This document shows, piece after piece, positions 12,858 through 24,819 of a stretch of 64,000 nt of DNA (the stretch's first letter is position 1; the number at the start of each line of letters is the position of its first letter). A program made the translations under genes and the position numbers. The DNA is taken from contig OY294049.1 in the NCBI GenBank assembly GCA_958510825.1, positions 2,604,001-2,668,000 of the forward strand. The letters run 5' to 3'. The DNA comes from Brachypterus glaber (lineage: Eukaryota > Arthropoda > Insecta > Coleoptera > Kateretidae). The notes below the pieces were generated by a model. It had not been told where the DNA came from and did no database searches. It saw nothing but the letters and a program-made list of their open reading frames with translations.

Positions 12858-13097
12858 TCAAACTAAAGATTGTTCCTTGGGTATTTCCACCTTGTACCTG
12901 TTGTAGGGGACGTACGGGCTGAGCGAAATGTCATTGTCCTGAAACACTCGCGTCCGGTGCTCCTTGAGGCCCTCGCCCCGCCCCATCATCCAGTCTACGC
13001 ACTCCCTGTGCTGCTCCTCACTCACGTGCGAGTCCGCCCACCGTTTCGACCAGGACCGGAACTTGGTCGCCTTGCATTTCGTCACGGCGGGATGCGT
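12858..13097 (-). CDS. Sin3A: Sin3 last exon
   Basis: 79 codons plus TGA at 12860-12858. Reads [20 protein letters not shown] .. [15 protein letters not shown], the W(V)..KW..VS.EQH and YRV end block of Sin3. An AATAAA on the - strand (12853-12848) lies 5 nt after the stop. A further downstream signal is possible. Confidence 0.9.
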   Translation of the reverse strand, partial: THPAVTKCKATKFRSWSKRWADSHVSEEQHRECVDWMMGRGEGLKEHRTRVFQDNDISLSPYVPYNRYKVEIPKEQSLV

Positions 13098-16000
13098 CTG
13101 AAACAAGCGTGCGGCTGTCAAAAACAAATACACTGCGAAGATGGAATAGTATATTCTATAACTAGTATGAAATAGACAAAAAGTTTGTCATACGAGCCTG
13201 CAGGCGAGTATGGCGGTCCCGCGAGTGCGGAATGACTATTCCATAGGTGTTGTAGATTATACTTTTTCTTTGACTGCAAATATGAAACAGTGTATGGCTT
13301 TAAACTGCGGACAAGGTTAAAAACAATGTTTTTTGTGACTTGACATTGTAAATGCAACAAAACACATATTTTTAAATAAAGCAATTAATGTTATTTAATA
13401 ATTTTATCAAATCAGTACCTAAAAAAGATTTGTATTTAATTTTACTCTAATGATGCATATTCCGAACGAGTGGATGTTTGTCACCCGAGCCGCGGTAGCG
13501 GTCCACGAGTCCACTCGTTACAAAATATATTTTTTTCTACAACCGAAGTTTTATACATTCATATTTTTATATTTTTATATAAGTTATATAAGAAAGGGGT
13601 TATTTTCACGCCCGACGTCCACGAAGCTATTTCACGTCTTGTTTTTTTTTTGGCTGATTTTTAGGGTTTTTAAAGCTTTTAAGGTATATTTTTCGTCAGA
13701 ATTATATTCTCCTCGTTTAAATGGGAGGGGGAGCTGCGCCCCCCCCATTAGTATTAAAAACACAAAATAAACGAAAAAAACAAGACAAACCAAATTATTA
13801 GGTCATGCGACGTTGGACATGAAAATAGCCTTTACAATTACAGAAACAGTGTGTAAGACGGTTTTTTTTTCGTAAAAAGGTAAAATTAGGTCGATTTGGA
13901 GCTAACGATTCCAGGTGTAAAACAATATATTTTTTATAAATTTGGGCAAGCTGAACACGTTTCCGTTCTCAAAAGTGACAGAAACGGCGTGGGACAGTTT
14001 TTTTCTTCATAAAAAAGGTTAAAATAGGTCAATTATGAGCTAACAATGCCAGTAAAACATTCTTTCCCATTTATACATATTGGAGTCCACAATACTTTAT
14101 CATAAAACGCCCTGCCAAAAAATCTAAAGCTGAAAATGATAAAAATGCTTACCTTTCGAGCTTTTGCGAAGGCACTGGTCTTGTAGAGATAACTGTCTTT
14201 GTTCACAGTGAACATAATCTTCGAGTCCTGCGAATTGAATCTGCATTCCACGTCGTCGGATGCTTCGTAACCGGGATGATCAGTCTGTGTCCTCTCTGCG
14301 GGGGCCCTCTCATTCAATTTCCTCTCCAATTCCTCGTACATGCTGTTCTCCGACCGAGGGCCAATCTCTTTTTCACCCTCCACCTCCATTCGTTCGTCCG
14401 ACACTCCCGGTTGTTGGTTGTTTTTCGCCGAAACACTTTCCGGATGGTTGTTGGCCACCAGTCTCTTGTACGTCCGTAGATTCCTATTAAGATAGACAGG
14501 AGAACGTGGTTTGTTCGACTCGGAGTTGGTCGGATTAGCGAAGCATTCTTTGTAAGCGCTCCATTTCTTAGCCTCGTCGACTTTTTTACTGTTTTCGTCG
14601 GGTTCCGTATCCAACAGTTCTATCGTCATTTTACAATCCGACTTGTAGATGAAGATTTTAAAGCAATTCTCGTCTTGGACGGCCTTTTCCCCGCCACGTT
14701 GGTACGCCAATTCGAGGTGAGTCCTTCTGTGGGCTGTAGCACAGGGTCCACCAGTAGCACCACGTTTCTGCTCCTTCAAATACAAGTCGGTGCAGGACAC
14801 TGCTGTCCTTTCCGTCACGCAGTGTTGCAACTGCCGCACAGCGTACGTGACTACTTTGTCCAAGGTAAAAGCGGTATATGCGTGGATGCCAAACATTTCT
14901 CTCAGAGTATCCTCGTATGTGTTGGCGTCCATGTTGCCGTCCAAGAGGTTTTTGACCATATCTTGGAACGCCGGGTAGTATGCGTCAAATTCGATCTGCG
15001 GCTTAGGTTTCAGCCGCAGCGCGATTGCCGTGCTTTCTTTCCGGCCGTGCCCCAACTTGGCCTCCTCCTGGGCCACAATGACGGCGCGTTCGTACATTTT
15101 CGCGAGACGTTCACAGAGAATCGCGTGCAGTCTTAAGAATATGTACCAATTGTTGTTGGCCATGAACAAGGTGTAACTCTCCTCCTGAAAATAACAAAAA
15201 TATAAAAAAATGCTGATTGTGACAGAAATATGGCTGTCAACAGAATACTTTCCCCTCTAGGTCTAGGTTCATTAACTTTTTTTTAACGAAAAAATATTAA
15301 AAAAATAATTTTTTTTTAAACTACCTTTTTTGTAAAAAAAAAGTTTTTTTTTTGAAAAAACTTGTTTTTCCCCATCTTACTAACGCAAGACTTTCCTCGG
15401 GGAAAGCAAGAAACACAGTCAATTAAAAAAAGCAAATAAAATTCAAAAAATCCTCAAAAAGTCCTAAAAATAATGTTTATAAAATAAGACGTAAAAGGTT
15501 TTTGTTTTAAAAAACTTGTTTTTACCCCATCTTACTAACGCAAGACTTTCCTCGGGGAAAGCAAAAGACACAGTCAATTAAAAAAAGAAAATAAAATTCA
15601 AAAAACCCTCCTAAAAGTCCTAAAAATAATAAAATTCATAAAATAAGACGTAAATTGCGCAATTTTTTTTATCAGATTTCCTGATTTTTCCTCAATCAAA
15701 ATTTAGAAATTTTCCTGATTTTAGTACACACAAAAAAGCTTTTAAAACCAATATGCGCTGTTTCGTTTTGCTTTATAATTTTTATTTTTTTTATATATTT
15801 TCTGTAAAATGGGCCAATGGATTGACAGAACTCTATAAATAAATACTCGTTTTAGTAACAATTTATTTTATAGACCAGAGTTTTTGTCAATTACCCTGAT
15901 TTTCACCTGATATTTTGATTTATCCCAGATCTCTGGGGCATCCTGCGAGTATAAATAAACAAGCCGTGAAGATATGTAATGCTACGCATTCCATTATATT

Positions 16001-19000
16001 TACTATTCACAGTAAATGCTATATTGCACCCCCCCCCCAAAGCAAAAAAACGAAAAATAAAAAAAAATAAAAAATAATAGTTTTTTTTCATTAAAAAAAA
16101 AAGTTTAACAGCCCATAACTTTTTATTTTTGGGGGGATTACTTTCAAAATTGGTAGAATTGATCCTTAATAAAAGTATTTTTTTCTCAAGAATGTTAATC
16201 GGAAATTTCTTTCAGCTTTTTCCGATTTTTCTTAAAGTTTAACCCCCCCCCCCATAACTTTTTGGTTTTTGGGGGTATTACTTTCAAAAAGTCGATCGGA
16301 TTATTCGTTTTAGAGTTATCGTGTTAACAAGAATCGTGACATCGGGCGGACGGACAGACGAACAAAAAAAAGTTTATTTTTTCATGAAAAGAAATTATAT
16401 ACAAGAATTTTTTGTCTAGGACGATTTTTGAAAATTTTGGACAATTCAAAACTACCGTATAATACCATTCTAGCGCAGGCGCTGTGAATAGTATAATAAA
16501 ATAGAAAACCCTGATAAATTTAAAAAAGATTATAGACAAAAACTTACTGGATCTGCAGATAGAGCATACATTGGAATTTTTTCTTCCTCATTCAGATCTA
16601 TTTCTTGTTTAATTTCGATATTATCAGGATCGGTGGCTGTCACAGGCGACTTTCCAGGACTGTTGCATGTCTTGACTTTGACCTCATCCCTGGGACTGCA
16701 GTTAGGACTTTCGTCATGGCTATCTTTTTCATCTGCAACAAAAATCAACAAGAAGTTTCCAGATCCTTATTAAAATTAAATTTTGCCCCCAATAAAATAA
16801 TACTTTCTCCTACAGGCCTAGGTTCATTAAAATCAAAAACAAAAATTAAAAAAAAAATAAAAAAAAGTCCAATTTTTGTTTCACAAGCTTTTATTTGTAA
16901 AACTATTTTTTTTGTTTAGACTTTTTTACCCCATTTTACCCCCTTACTCCACCCAGATTTTAGCCAAAAACAATCCAAGCCTAGAACTTTGGATAAGCAC
17001 CCTATAAATGTGATATTGAAACATATTGAAACACATAGAGCTCCAAATACGTATTGAAAAGTAATTTTTAATACGTATTTGGAATCGTTTGAATTTGCTT
17101 TAATACAGAATCTATAATTTAAAATTCTTTATTTACGCAAAAATTTTAAACTTTGGTAAGGTACTGACTAATAATATTTTTTAGGTAAAGAAGATATAGC
17201 AGATAAGTATTATTTTAAACGCAATACCTTACCAGCGCATCTAGAAATAGGTGCGCCTGATAAGAACATTTTAATTTTATTTTCTGTTTTAGATTTTTTA
17301 TCGATATAAATAATCACTGAGGCGAAATGGCTCAAATTAATAATATTGTTTTAATACGTTTCAATACGACATTTTTTATAGGGCAACCTATGATCCAAAT
17401 TTGTCCTACAGACTTACAGTCAGACAGATTTTTTTTAAGGAAATCATATTTTGTATAACAAAAAACATACAAAAAGCAACAATTTTTTTTACTAACACAA
17501 GACTTACCCCAGGGAAAGTAAAACTAAACTAATTTGTACAATATGTAACTTTGGATGACTAACCAGTTTAATTGGTTACCCAGAGGGCAATCACCCCCCA
17601 TTACCAGTTTTATGAGAAGAAGTACTATGAAATGCAACAATTTAAACAACTTCATTAATCTACATGACTTAACCTATGGTCCAAATTTTAAGTCTTTAAC
17701 CCAAAGCATTCTTGAGTTACCGTGGTCACAAATTTCCCGGAAACACAGACAGACCGAAAGACAGAATTATTTTCACGGAAATCATATTTTTTGGATATAA
17801 ATCGTCTAGAAACGTAAAAAAGCAATACAAAATTTTCGAATTTTTTTACTAACGCAAGACTTTCCTTGGGGAAAGTAATTAAAAAAATGCTGATTGTTAC
17901 GGAAATACTACTGCCAACAAAAGAATGCTTTCCCCAGTAGGCCTAGGTCTTTTTTTTTTTCGAAAACGAAAAAATTAAAAAAAAATGAAAAAAAAATTAC
18001 CATCATCCTCCCTCTCGTCATCACTAAGTTGCTGTCTTGGATGGAAGAACAGATCGGGCAAGAACTGTCTAAGCAAGTGCTTGATTCGTCGTTTTTCTCC
18101 CTTTTGAATGCCAGTTTGCCTCTTCACATGGTGAATCAGTAGATTAGCTGCATCGTCGAGAATAGTGCGGTCCTTGTATGGTATAACAATGTGCGGACCA
18201 GTGACATGTTCAGCACCATCCTCATTTTGTTCATGTCTCTGAAATAGACAAAACAGCTTACAATTACCACTGCCAACAAAACTTGTTTTTATAGAACAAT
18301 GATAATATTAAAATTAAAAACAAAAAAAATTAAAAAAAAGTTTAAAAAAAATAGTCTACACCCATTTTTTCCCACTCCGATTTTTACCAAAAACAATCTC
18401 AGCCTAGAACTTTGGATAAAGAACATATGTTCCAAATTTAAAGTCTTTAGGTTCTAGAGGTCAAAAATTTCTCGGACAGACAGGTTTTTTTTTGTCGGAA
18501 ACAACTGTTTTTAATGTAAAACGTCGAGAAAAGCAATATTTTTTTAATAACGCAAGACTTTCTCGGAAATAGTATAAAAAGAAATCGCGAATAGTTCACA
18601 TGGTGGCCACATATTTTTTCTTTCAATCTCCCCGATATTTCCCTAATGTTTTAAATAATTCCAATACTTTTTGATGTATTTTTTATACCCTGTTATTTTC
18701 TTGTTTACCCTGATTTTTCCGGAATGTGGCCAGCATGATTTAGTTGAAAAGCCCAATAAAAATTAATTTTCTATTTTGCTACTCTTATAAGCTCATAATC
18801 ACACGCATTTTGCGTGTTTTTATAGGCATATAAAAGGTTAGTACATTTTTTTCTTTTGGGTTGGCAAAACTCGACAAAAGAATATTGCTTGGCGTTTTCC
18901 GTTCAACTGTCAACACCGCTTTTAAGTTAATTTTTCTACGAAATTGTGTTTTAAGTTAATTTTTACCGTGTTAAAATTGTGACTTGGTTACTTGCAGTGA

Positions 19001-22000
19001 AAAAGAGAAGAGCTGATTATAACCCTAGTAACATTGAACTTGGACAAGTTTCTTGACCAGAGTACTTGACAAAGTTCTTTGTAAAGAATTGGACAATTCT
19101 TGAGCAAAAGAATTAATCAAGATTCTGTATCCAGACTTGGGCAAGATTTTAGCAAGATTCTGGAAGCAGAGCGTTTAGTAGCAAGCAATTTGACAAGATT
19201 CTTGGTCAAGAATCTTGACCTACTCTAACAAGTACGATTTGATCATGATAGAGATCGCTTTTCGATTTCTTGTCAATTTTTCTTGGTCAAGACTTGTCCA
19301 AGAATCTTGACGAAGTATCTGTAGCAATTCTTTGACAATTCTTGAGCAAGAATCTGTCGACAGTATCTTGCGCCAGATATTTCAAAATCTGGATGCAGTT
19401 ACTGGATCAAGAACCTTGAACCAGACTTGCTCAAGACTTGACAAAAATTGTTACTAGGGAAAATATCGTTTGTTCTATGATTCAAACATTGCGAAAATTG
19501 TAATGCCAACCAAAAACAAAATTTCCTAAATTGGTCATCAATTTAAATGTAAGTTTTTTTTTAATTTTAGAGCAAAATAGTAGTAGTATAAAGCACTCGT
19601 TTCTAACACGTTTTTAGCGGGTGTTATGAAACTAGTACTTTAATATACTATTTTTTTATTGACACATAAAAAATATTTAACTTACCTCATCAAAGATCGT
19701 CTCAATTTCATTGAATAAACTCTTGGAGCGCAAGGCCTTAACATCTGTCTGCTTAAAGTTGATGCCTTGATGATCTAAACTCTTCAGATAATATTTTTCG
19801 TTCTGTTCCCGCCAGATTTTATTGAAGCCCTTCTGGGCTTCTCTCCACTCCTCCTCCTTAGCCTTCAGTCGTCTTAGTACCACCGGAACCGCCACGGAAG
19901 GATTGCGCTTCAGACCATCGATTATATCCTGTGCCTTTTCGCCATAAATTCTTCTAAGGGCTCTTTGGTGTAACGTAGGCGACTGTCCTCCAAGGGTATC
20001 ATCCAACTTATACTTCGCGACTTCGTCTGAACTCATCCTGCTCAGTTTTTTATTAACTCCTTCCAGTACCCTTATTGTGGATGCATTCACTTCAATGACT
20101 ACATCCAGTTCAAATCGTTCATCTTCACACCGATACATGTACTCTTCATACTGTGTCTTTCTGGAACTGACGAATGTGCTATCCTCAGACCAGGTGGGAA
20201 AGGATACCCACTGATCATTTAATACTTCTTTACAAAGTTGCGTCCTTCCAGAGCAACGTAGTCCTTCTTGGGCCTTAGGAATAATGCAATAGCTGGCACC
20301 TAGTCTTTTTGCGGTTGCGAGATCAATTTCCAGTAAGTGATCACCCTGCGGTCGTTCTGGACGAGTTGGGTATGGAATCGGCTCCACTTCGTTGGATGAA
20401 CCCATAAATTCTCTAAACCACCTTAACAATTCTGGAAACTTTTGTAAAAACGGAGATACTATTTGAATAAGTTCACTTTTAGACACTATCTCCTGATTAA
20501 ACAAAGTCAAGCACCTTAGGAAGTTGTTATAAACTTCAGGGGATCTAACAGCCTTTCTGACCTTGTCAAAAAAAGCAAAATCGGTCAACTCTCCATATTT
20601 TCCAGCTTCAGTAATACTCACATCTCTGCATGAGGAGGAAGAGGACATGTTTTTGTGTTTTTTGGGTGGGGGGGCCTCGCGATGCATAATGTTTGGATAT
20701 GAAGGAGAGCGTTTTCTTTCAGGACCTTGAACGTGACTAGGCTTGTGTGGTACATGCCTGTCAATCAAGTGATCGCGATGGTATGGTTTACTTTGAGGTT
20801 TTTTCACAGAATTCACGTGCTCGGGAATAGTGACCTGATTAATATGACTTGTCGCGTCGGGAAGAAATTGACCGAATTCGGCCAACAAATCGCTCTGATT
20901 CTCGAATAATTTTGCAACCTGACTGTAAACCTCTTTTTCAGTTAAATGCTGTCCACTGCCACTTACGGTCGTTTCCTTTAGGGTGCGTTGCTCCTTCTGG
21001 TATGTGTGCAATATCTCCAGGAACTTCTTGTACTTATCAGGCTGTCCTTGAAAACGATTCTGTAAATTTTTATTAAAATTACCTGCATGAATATACAACA
21101 GCAACTGATTAAGAAGAACAGGGGTAAAATTCTGTGGCTTGGTCCTAAAAGGGCCAATGTCAAAAATTTTGAATGGATACACCAACTCAAACATTGGCCA
21201 TTGTAACAGTTTAAGAGAGTGTTTATTGAAAACACATGTCGGCCCTTGTCGCTTAAAGTCTACATTTATCTCACCAACACTGACATTGACTTTTTAGGTT
21301 ATATAGATGTGAAAAAAATTGGTTCGTCGGTATAACTCAAAATACGGAAAAGTGACATTGGCCCTTTTAGAACCAAGCCACACAATCTCAAAGAAATGTA
21401 TAGTAGTATTTACTCACTCCACATTACTAAAAAATATAAGTATCGTAAAACGGGGCAATTTGGGCTCCGCGTGCATGGTTACTAAACCATAAAAAAAATG
21501 GTTTAGCTGATTTTACCCCACACTTCTTTATAGTTTTCATTTTAACCATACATATTTTTTTATAATTTTAACTCACATATAGTACATATTTTCTGAAATA
21601 GAGGTGCGAGGCATACTTTTTTTTTAATTTTAATAATAAAAAAATGTTAAATATGTGAAGTTTGTGAAGGCACCAATTATTTTTTTGGATTACATCTGCA
21701 AAAATTATCAACATTCAATAACATACATTAAAGATACCAAAAAAAAATATTTTCAGTGCATAAGTACAAAAGGAAAAAAAAATAAAGAAAAGGTAAAATA
21801 ATGTGATATTTTCATAAATATTGAAAAATAATCATAACTCTATGACCTTGAGTCTTAGTTCAAAGTCGGATTCAGAAAACATGTTGCAAATGACCTAATC
21901 TATTACCCTGCCAAGTTTGTCATACTCCCTACCAAACACCCTGTTTATACATTTTTGAGATATATAATATGTATAAACACCCAATTCCAGAATTCTCTAA

Positions 22001-24799
22001 AAGGATTGTCAAATTGTCATTTTTTACTTTTTGACAAACAAACATAGATTCTACTTGTATGCCAAATTTCAGATACCTGAGAACGGACAATCAAGCGATA
22101 CTATGTGTTTCGTTTTTAAGGTATGGAACCCTAAAAGTTACCCAAATAGCCCCGTTTTACAGTAATACAAAATTCCAATTATTTTCAGAATAATTTACTA
22201 ATTGCATCATTCGATTTCCAACCAGTAACCAGAAACTGCAGGCTACCAATATCACGTTAAGGGGTCCTCCTACCTTCAAAATTCTAAAATATTTTTTTTT
22301 TGGGGTTTTTAAAGTAGCTGAAAACTGAATCTTAGAGTAAAAAAAATACTGCACCCCCTGAGGGGTGGGGGGTAGTTTTTGTGAAAATTGGTATATAGGG
22401 GTTTTAAAGTCTCTTAGACTAAATCTTAGAATTAAAAAAATCAAACTCCATCCATGAGGGGCGGGGGGGTAGTTTTTTTTTTAATTGGTATATTGGTACC
22501 AATATTAAAATTTAAAAAATTGCGCAAAAAATATTGCCCCAGCAAAATTGTTATCAAAGGCAATCGAAACTAAGAATTTCTTGTAACAAACTTCTATGAC
22601 AAATTTAAAATCTCTAGAAAAAAAATATATTTATATATATTTTTTTAAAAGAAATTAATTTTTTTTTTCAAAAAAATATTATTTTGTCGTAAAACGAAAA
22701 ATACCTAAATAAAAAAAAATTATTTGAAAAAAAAATATTTTTATCCCATTTTACCCCCTTAACCCAATCCGATTTTTATCAAAAACAAACCCAGCCTAGA
22801 ACTTTGGATAATCACCTATGGTTCAAATTTGAAGTCCTTAGCCCGAAACGTTCTTGAGTTATCGTGATTACAAATTTCCCGGACACAGACCGACAGATAG
22901 ATTTTTTTTTGACGGAAATCATATTTTTTGGATATAAAACGTCCAGAAACGTAAAAAAAGCAATAAAATTTTTTCGAATTTTTTTTACTAACGCAAGACT
23001 TTCCTTGGGCAAAGTAAAATGGGAAAGCAATACGTCGTAAATTAAATAAGATAAAAGGATTGGATAAAAAGGTAATATTTTTGATGTCAGTTCTATTCTA
23101 TGTATCTTTTGCTCAACATGAACATAGTTTAGTTCTAAACTGTTTAGAACTAAAAAAACTGTTTAGAACTAAAAAAAGTTTATTTTAACAAAGTGTAAAA
23201 ATCAAAAATGTGAGTGAAATTTTTGAATTTTTTTTTGTTCATATGAAAGTAGATACGATCCTTAATTATTGGATGGTCGAACCTCATTTTCGCATTTTTT
23301 GAGATGTTCAGAACTGAGGTACTGGCGTCATTCACCTTAAGTAAAGGACCCCTTATCATTTTAATTAAGTGATTAATTTAAATATTTTAAAGATTATTTA
23401 AATGAAACATGATAATGGCAAAATAAATATATGTATTTAAAAACAAACATTGACCACGATTTTACTGTAATAACTAAATGTCGCCAAACTCGGAGCAGAT
23501 AAAAAACACATCGGTCGGCCAAGAACTGCTGTAGAAAACTCTGTAACATCGTTTTTTTGTCAAGTCTGTAGCAAGAAATTTGACAAGATTCTTGGTCAAG
23601 AATCTTAACCTACTCAAACAAGTACAATTTGATCATGATAGAGATCACTTTTCGATTTCTTGTCAATTTTTTCTTGCTCAGGATTTGTCCAAGAATCTTG
23701 AAGAAGTATCTGTAGCAATTCTTTGACAATTCTTGAGCAAGAATCTGTCCAAAGTATCTCGGGCCAGAATTGTCAAAATCTGGATGCAGTTACTTGATCA
23801 ATAATCTTGAGCCAGACTCGCTCAAGACTTGACAAAAAATGTTACTAGGGAACTTACCTTTATTTTGTTGACATAGTTGATAGCATGGTTGAACTCAACT
23901 GGCTGATTCTGTGGGGTATCTGTGTTTCCTTGAAGGGCCACTGCTGCCTGAGCTGCTGTCAATGAGTATGTGTTGTATGAAGAAGTATTGCTCCCATAGG
24001 TGGAAGAATGCTGTACAACAGGGGCAGCAGGTGGAGCCTGTGGAGCTACAGGGGAGACATGTTGGGTAATGTTGAGTTGTTGTGTTGGTGGAGTAGGCAA
24101 CTGGTTTTGACCAGACATGTTTATGGTTCCACCACCTGTTAAAATCATTGCTGACTTTTGCTGCTGATCAGAATTCTTCGCTCCACCAGTAGGACTTGGC
24201 ATACTGACTGATACTTGAAAAGCATAACCCTGATCACTTCGTTGTACTTCAATTTTATATCCTGGTGGTAAAAAGGTATTAAATCCAACAATTAATTCTG
24301 GGAAACCCTTAAATAAATTTGACACTCTTTGAATTACTCCTGGAGTATCAATGCTCTGACTCTTAAACTCCTTCATAATGTCAAGAAAATCATTATAGAC
24401 CTGGGGCCTTGATCCAAATTTGTATTTTACTAAATCTAAATATGATAGAGCGTCTTCAACTTTTAATCTTTGAAAGTTATTATTTGCTCCTGGAGACTGC
24501 TGCTGTGATTCATTTAATGGAGTACCTGTGGCTCCAGTATTGCGGAGCTGGGAATGGCCCACTGACATGGGTTGCATGTTTTGTGAATTTGGGGTAGTTG
24601 CTGTTGGCATTGCACTGTAACTGACCGGGGTTGCCGGTGGCATAAGTCTAGTAGACTGCATACCTTCACTGACCACTTTCACTGAACCTGCGGTAGAGTA
24701 TGATATTGCTGTATTTGGTAAAGACTGACTGTATAAGTTTCCTGCTAATGGGGGCCCAGTTCCTTCCTTTAACGTATCATCCACGCGCGAACGTTTCAT
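12858..24799 (-). CDS. Sin3A: Paired amphipathic helix co-repressor Sin3
   Basis: Scaffold of the Sin3/HDAC complex in the nucleus; it links DNA-bound repressors to histone deacetylases. Six exons in transcript order (24799-23858, 21059-19686, 18238-18001, 16732-16548, 15184-14153, 13097-12858) join in phase to give 1336 aa, normal for Sin3A. PAH1 is at about 112-182. PAH2 spans the exon 1/2 junction (about 300-370). PAH3 is at about 472-534. The HDAC-interaction domain ([17 protein letters not shown] and on) starts near 563. The Sin3 C-terminal region ([17 protein letters not shown] ... [17 protein letters not shown]) runs from 914 to the end. The linker after PAH1 is Gln/Pro/Ser-rich. ATG 24799 is the first Met, behind a 5'-UTR acceptor. 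Only one Sin3 paralogue is seen. Confidence 0.95.
13098..14152 (-). other. Sin3A: Sin3 intron 5
   Basis: About 1 kb. At 13457-13494 it contains a GC-rich stretch that recurs as a perfect inverted copy at 57045-57082. Two imperfect boxes (cagaaacagtgtgtaagacggttt.. near 13840 and a similar one near 13975) are about 130 bp apart. Nothing coding recognised. Confidence 0.6.
14153..15184 (-). CDS. Sin3A: Sin3 exon 5: Sin3 C-terminal conserved region
   Basis: 344 codons, phase 0 at both ends. Opens [20 protein letters not shown] and contains [38 protein letters not shown] and [10 protein letters not shown], then a variable acidic tail. GC content is clearly higher than in the flanking introns. Confidence 0.95.
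15229..15655. repeat. Tandem duplication and MITE-family fragments in Sin3 intron 4
   Basis: A unit of about 150 bp (cttactaacgcaagactttc, then ggggaaagca, then aaaataagacgtaaa) occurs twice head to tail at about 15358-15500 and 15511-15655. The text at 15229-15300 is the other end (actttcccctctaggtctagg) of the same family. Confidence 0.75.
15945..16022. repeat. Dispersed repeat end, inverted copy at 59452-59515
   Basis: acaagccgtgaagatatgta.. atgc.. gcattcca and tttactattcacagtaaatg are found reverse-complemented at about 59452-59515. These are termini of one repeat family. Confidence 0.6.
16092..16330. repeat. Duplicated box with poly(C) run
   Basis: The phrase cccataactttttNNtttttgggggNattactttc occurs at about 16110-16152 and again at 16249-16288, separated by about 140 bp, with C/G homopolymer runs. 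Part of an AT-rich dispersed repeat; no function visible. Confidence 0.6.
16548..16732 (-). CDS. Sin3A: Sin3 exon 4: acidic, Ser-rich linker
   Basis: Starts at an AG at 16734-16733 in phase 1. It encodes [20 protein letters not shown] .. [21 protein letters not shown] and ends in phase 0 at gtaagt. Conservation is low, as expected for this linker, but phases fit both neighbours. Confidence 0.85.
16797..18570. repeat. Cluster of TACTTTCCCC-family MITE copies in Sin3 introns
   Basis: Fragments around 16797-17000, 17385-17520, 17560-17878, 17922-17998 and 18263-18570 share ctttccccNNtaggcctagg at one end and actaacgcaagactttcc..ggggaaagta at the other. The middle carries cagcctagaactttggata and cagaccgacagacaga. 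Exons 3 and 4 of Sin3 lie between copies. An intact copy is at 41513-41881. Confidence 0.75.
18001..18238 (-). CDS. Sin3A: Sin3 exon 3
   Basis: Reads [20 protein letters not shown], then [20 protein letters not shown] and [20 protein letters not shown]. This is the conserved IIHHVKRQ..IPDLLF block of Sin3. It ends one base into a codon. Confidence 0.92.
19023..19459. repeat. 437-bp MITE with CCCTAGTAAC termini (copy 1)
   Basis: Starts CCCTAGTAACATT and ends GTTACTAGGG. The interior is built of many short forward and inverted versions of cttgagcaagaattgtc / cttggtcaagaatcttg. Related copies lie at about 23556-23850 (right end intact) and 47100-47430 (both ends missing). Confidence 0.85.
19686..21059 (-). 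CDS. Sin3A: Sin3 exon 2: rest of PAH2, PAH3, HDAC-interaction domain
   Basis: 458 codons, phase 0 at both ends. It begins [17 protein letters not shown], completing PAH2, and ends NEIETIFDE before gtaag. A basic/Pro-Ser linker (KKPQSKPYH .. PPPKKHKN) separates PAH2 and PAH3. Confidence 0.95.
21445..22163. repeat. TIR element GTAAAACGGGGC in Sin3 intron 1
   Basis: Left GTAAAACGGGGCAATTTGGGC is mirrored by cccaaatagccccgttttac on the right. About 720 bp, AT-rich, non-coding. A related half end occurs at 39118 (gtaaaacagggctattttgg). Confidence 0.75.
22262..22500. repeat. Two to three units of a satellite-like repeat
   Basis: Units of about 110 bp carry ggtatataggggttttNaag and cccctgaggggtggggggtag. 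They belong to the family expanded at 30400-31770 and 60780-61500. Confidence 0.75.
22735..23017. repeat. TACTTTCCCC-family MITE, 3' part
   Basis: Contains cagcctagaactttggata, ttcttgagttatcgtg, a polyT tract and actaacgcaagactttcctt. The left terminus is missing. Confidence 0.75.
23556..23850. repeat. CCCTAGTAAC MITE abutting Sin3 exon 1 donor
   Basis: The right end GTTACTAGGG finishes at 23850. The next 7 bases are the intron start gtaagtt (- strand, 23857-23851). The left end is truncated. Same family as 19023-19459. Confidence 0.85.
23858..24799 (-). CDS. Sin3A: Sin3 exon 1 (coding): PAH1 and start of PAH2
   Basis: 314 codons from ATG 24799. PAH1 ([16 protein letters not shown] .. [13 protein letters not shown]) is complete. 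The exon ends NYVNKIK in phase 0 at a gtaagtt donor. A repeat terminus starts only 8 nt into the intron. Confidence 0.93.
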
Positions 24800-24819
24800 T
24801 TCAAATCACATTTAGACGG

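Noticed and set aside
13450..13770. 106-aa ORF in Sin3 intron 5
   Set aside because: It crosses low-complexity T-rich DNA and a dispersed GC-rich repeat box; no family likeness and no splice logic.
14675..15136. 153-aa ORF on the + strand
   Set aside because: It lies exactly opposite Sin3 exon 5, has no motif, and is explained by the high GC of that exon.
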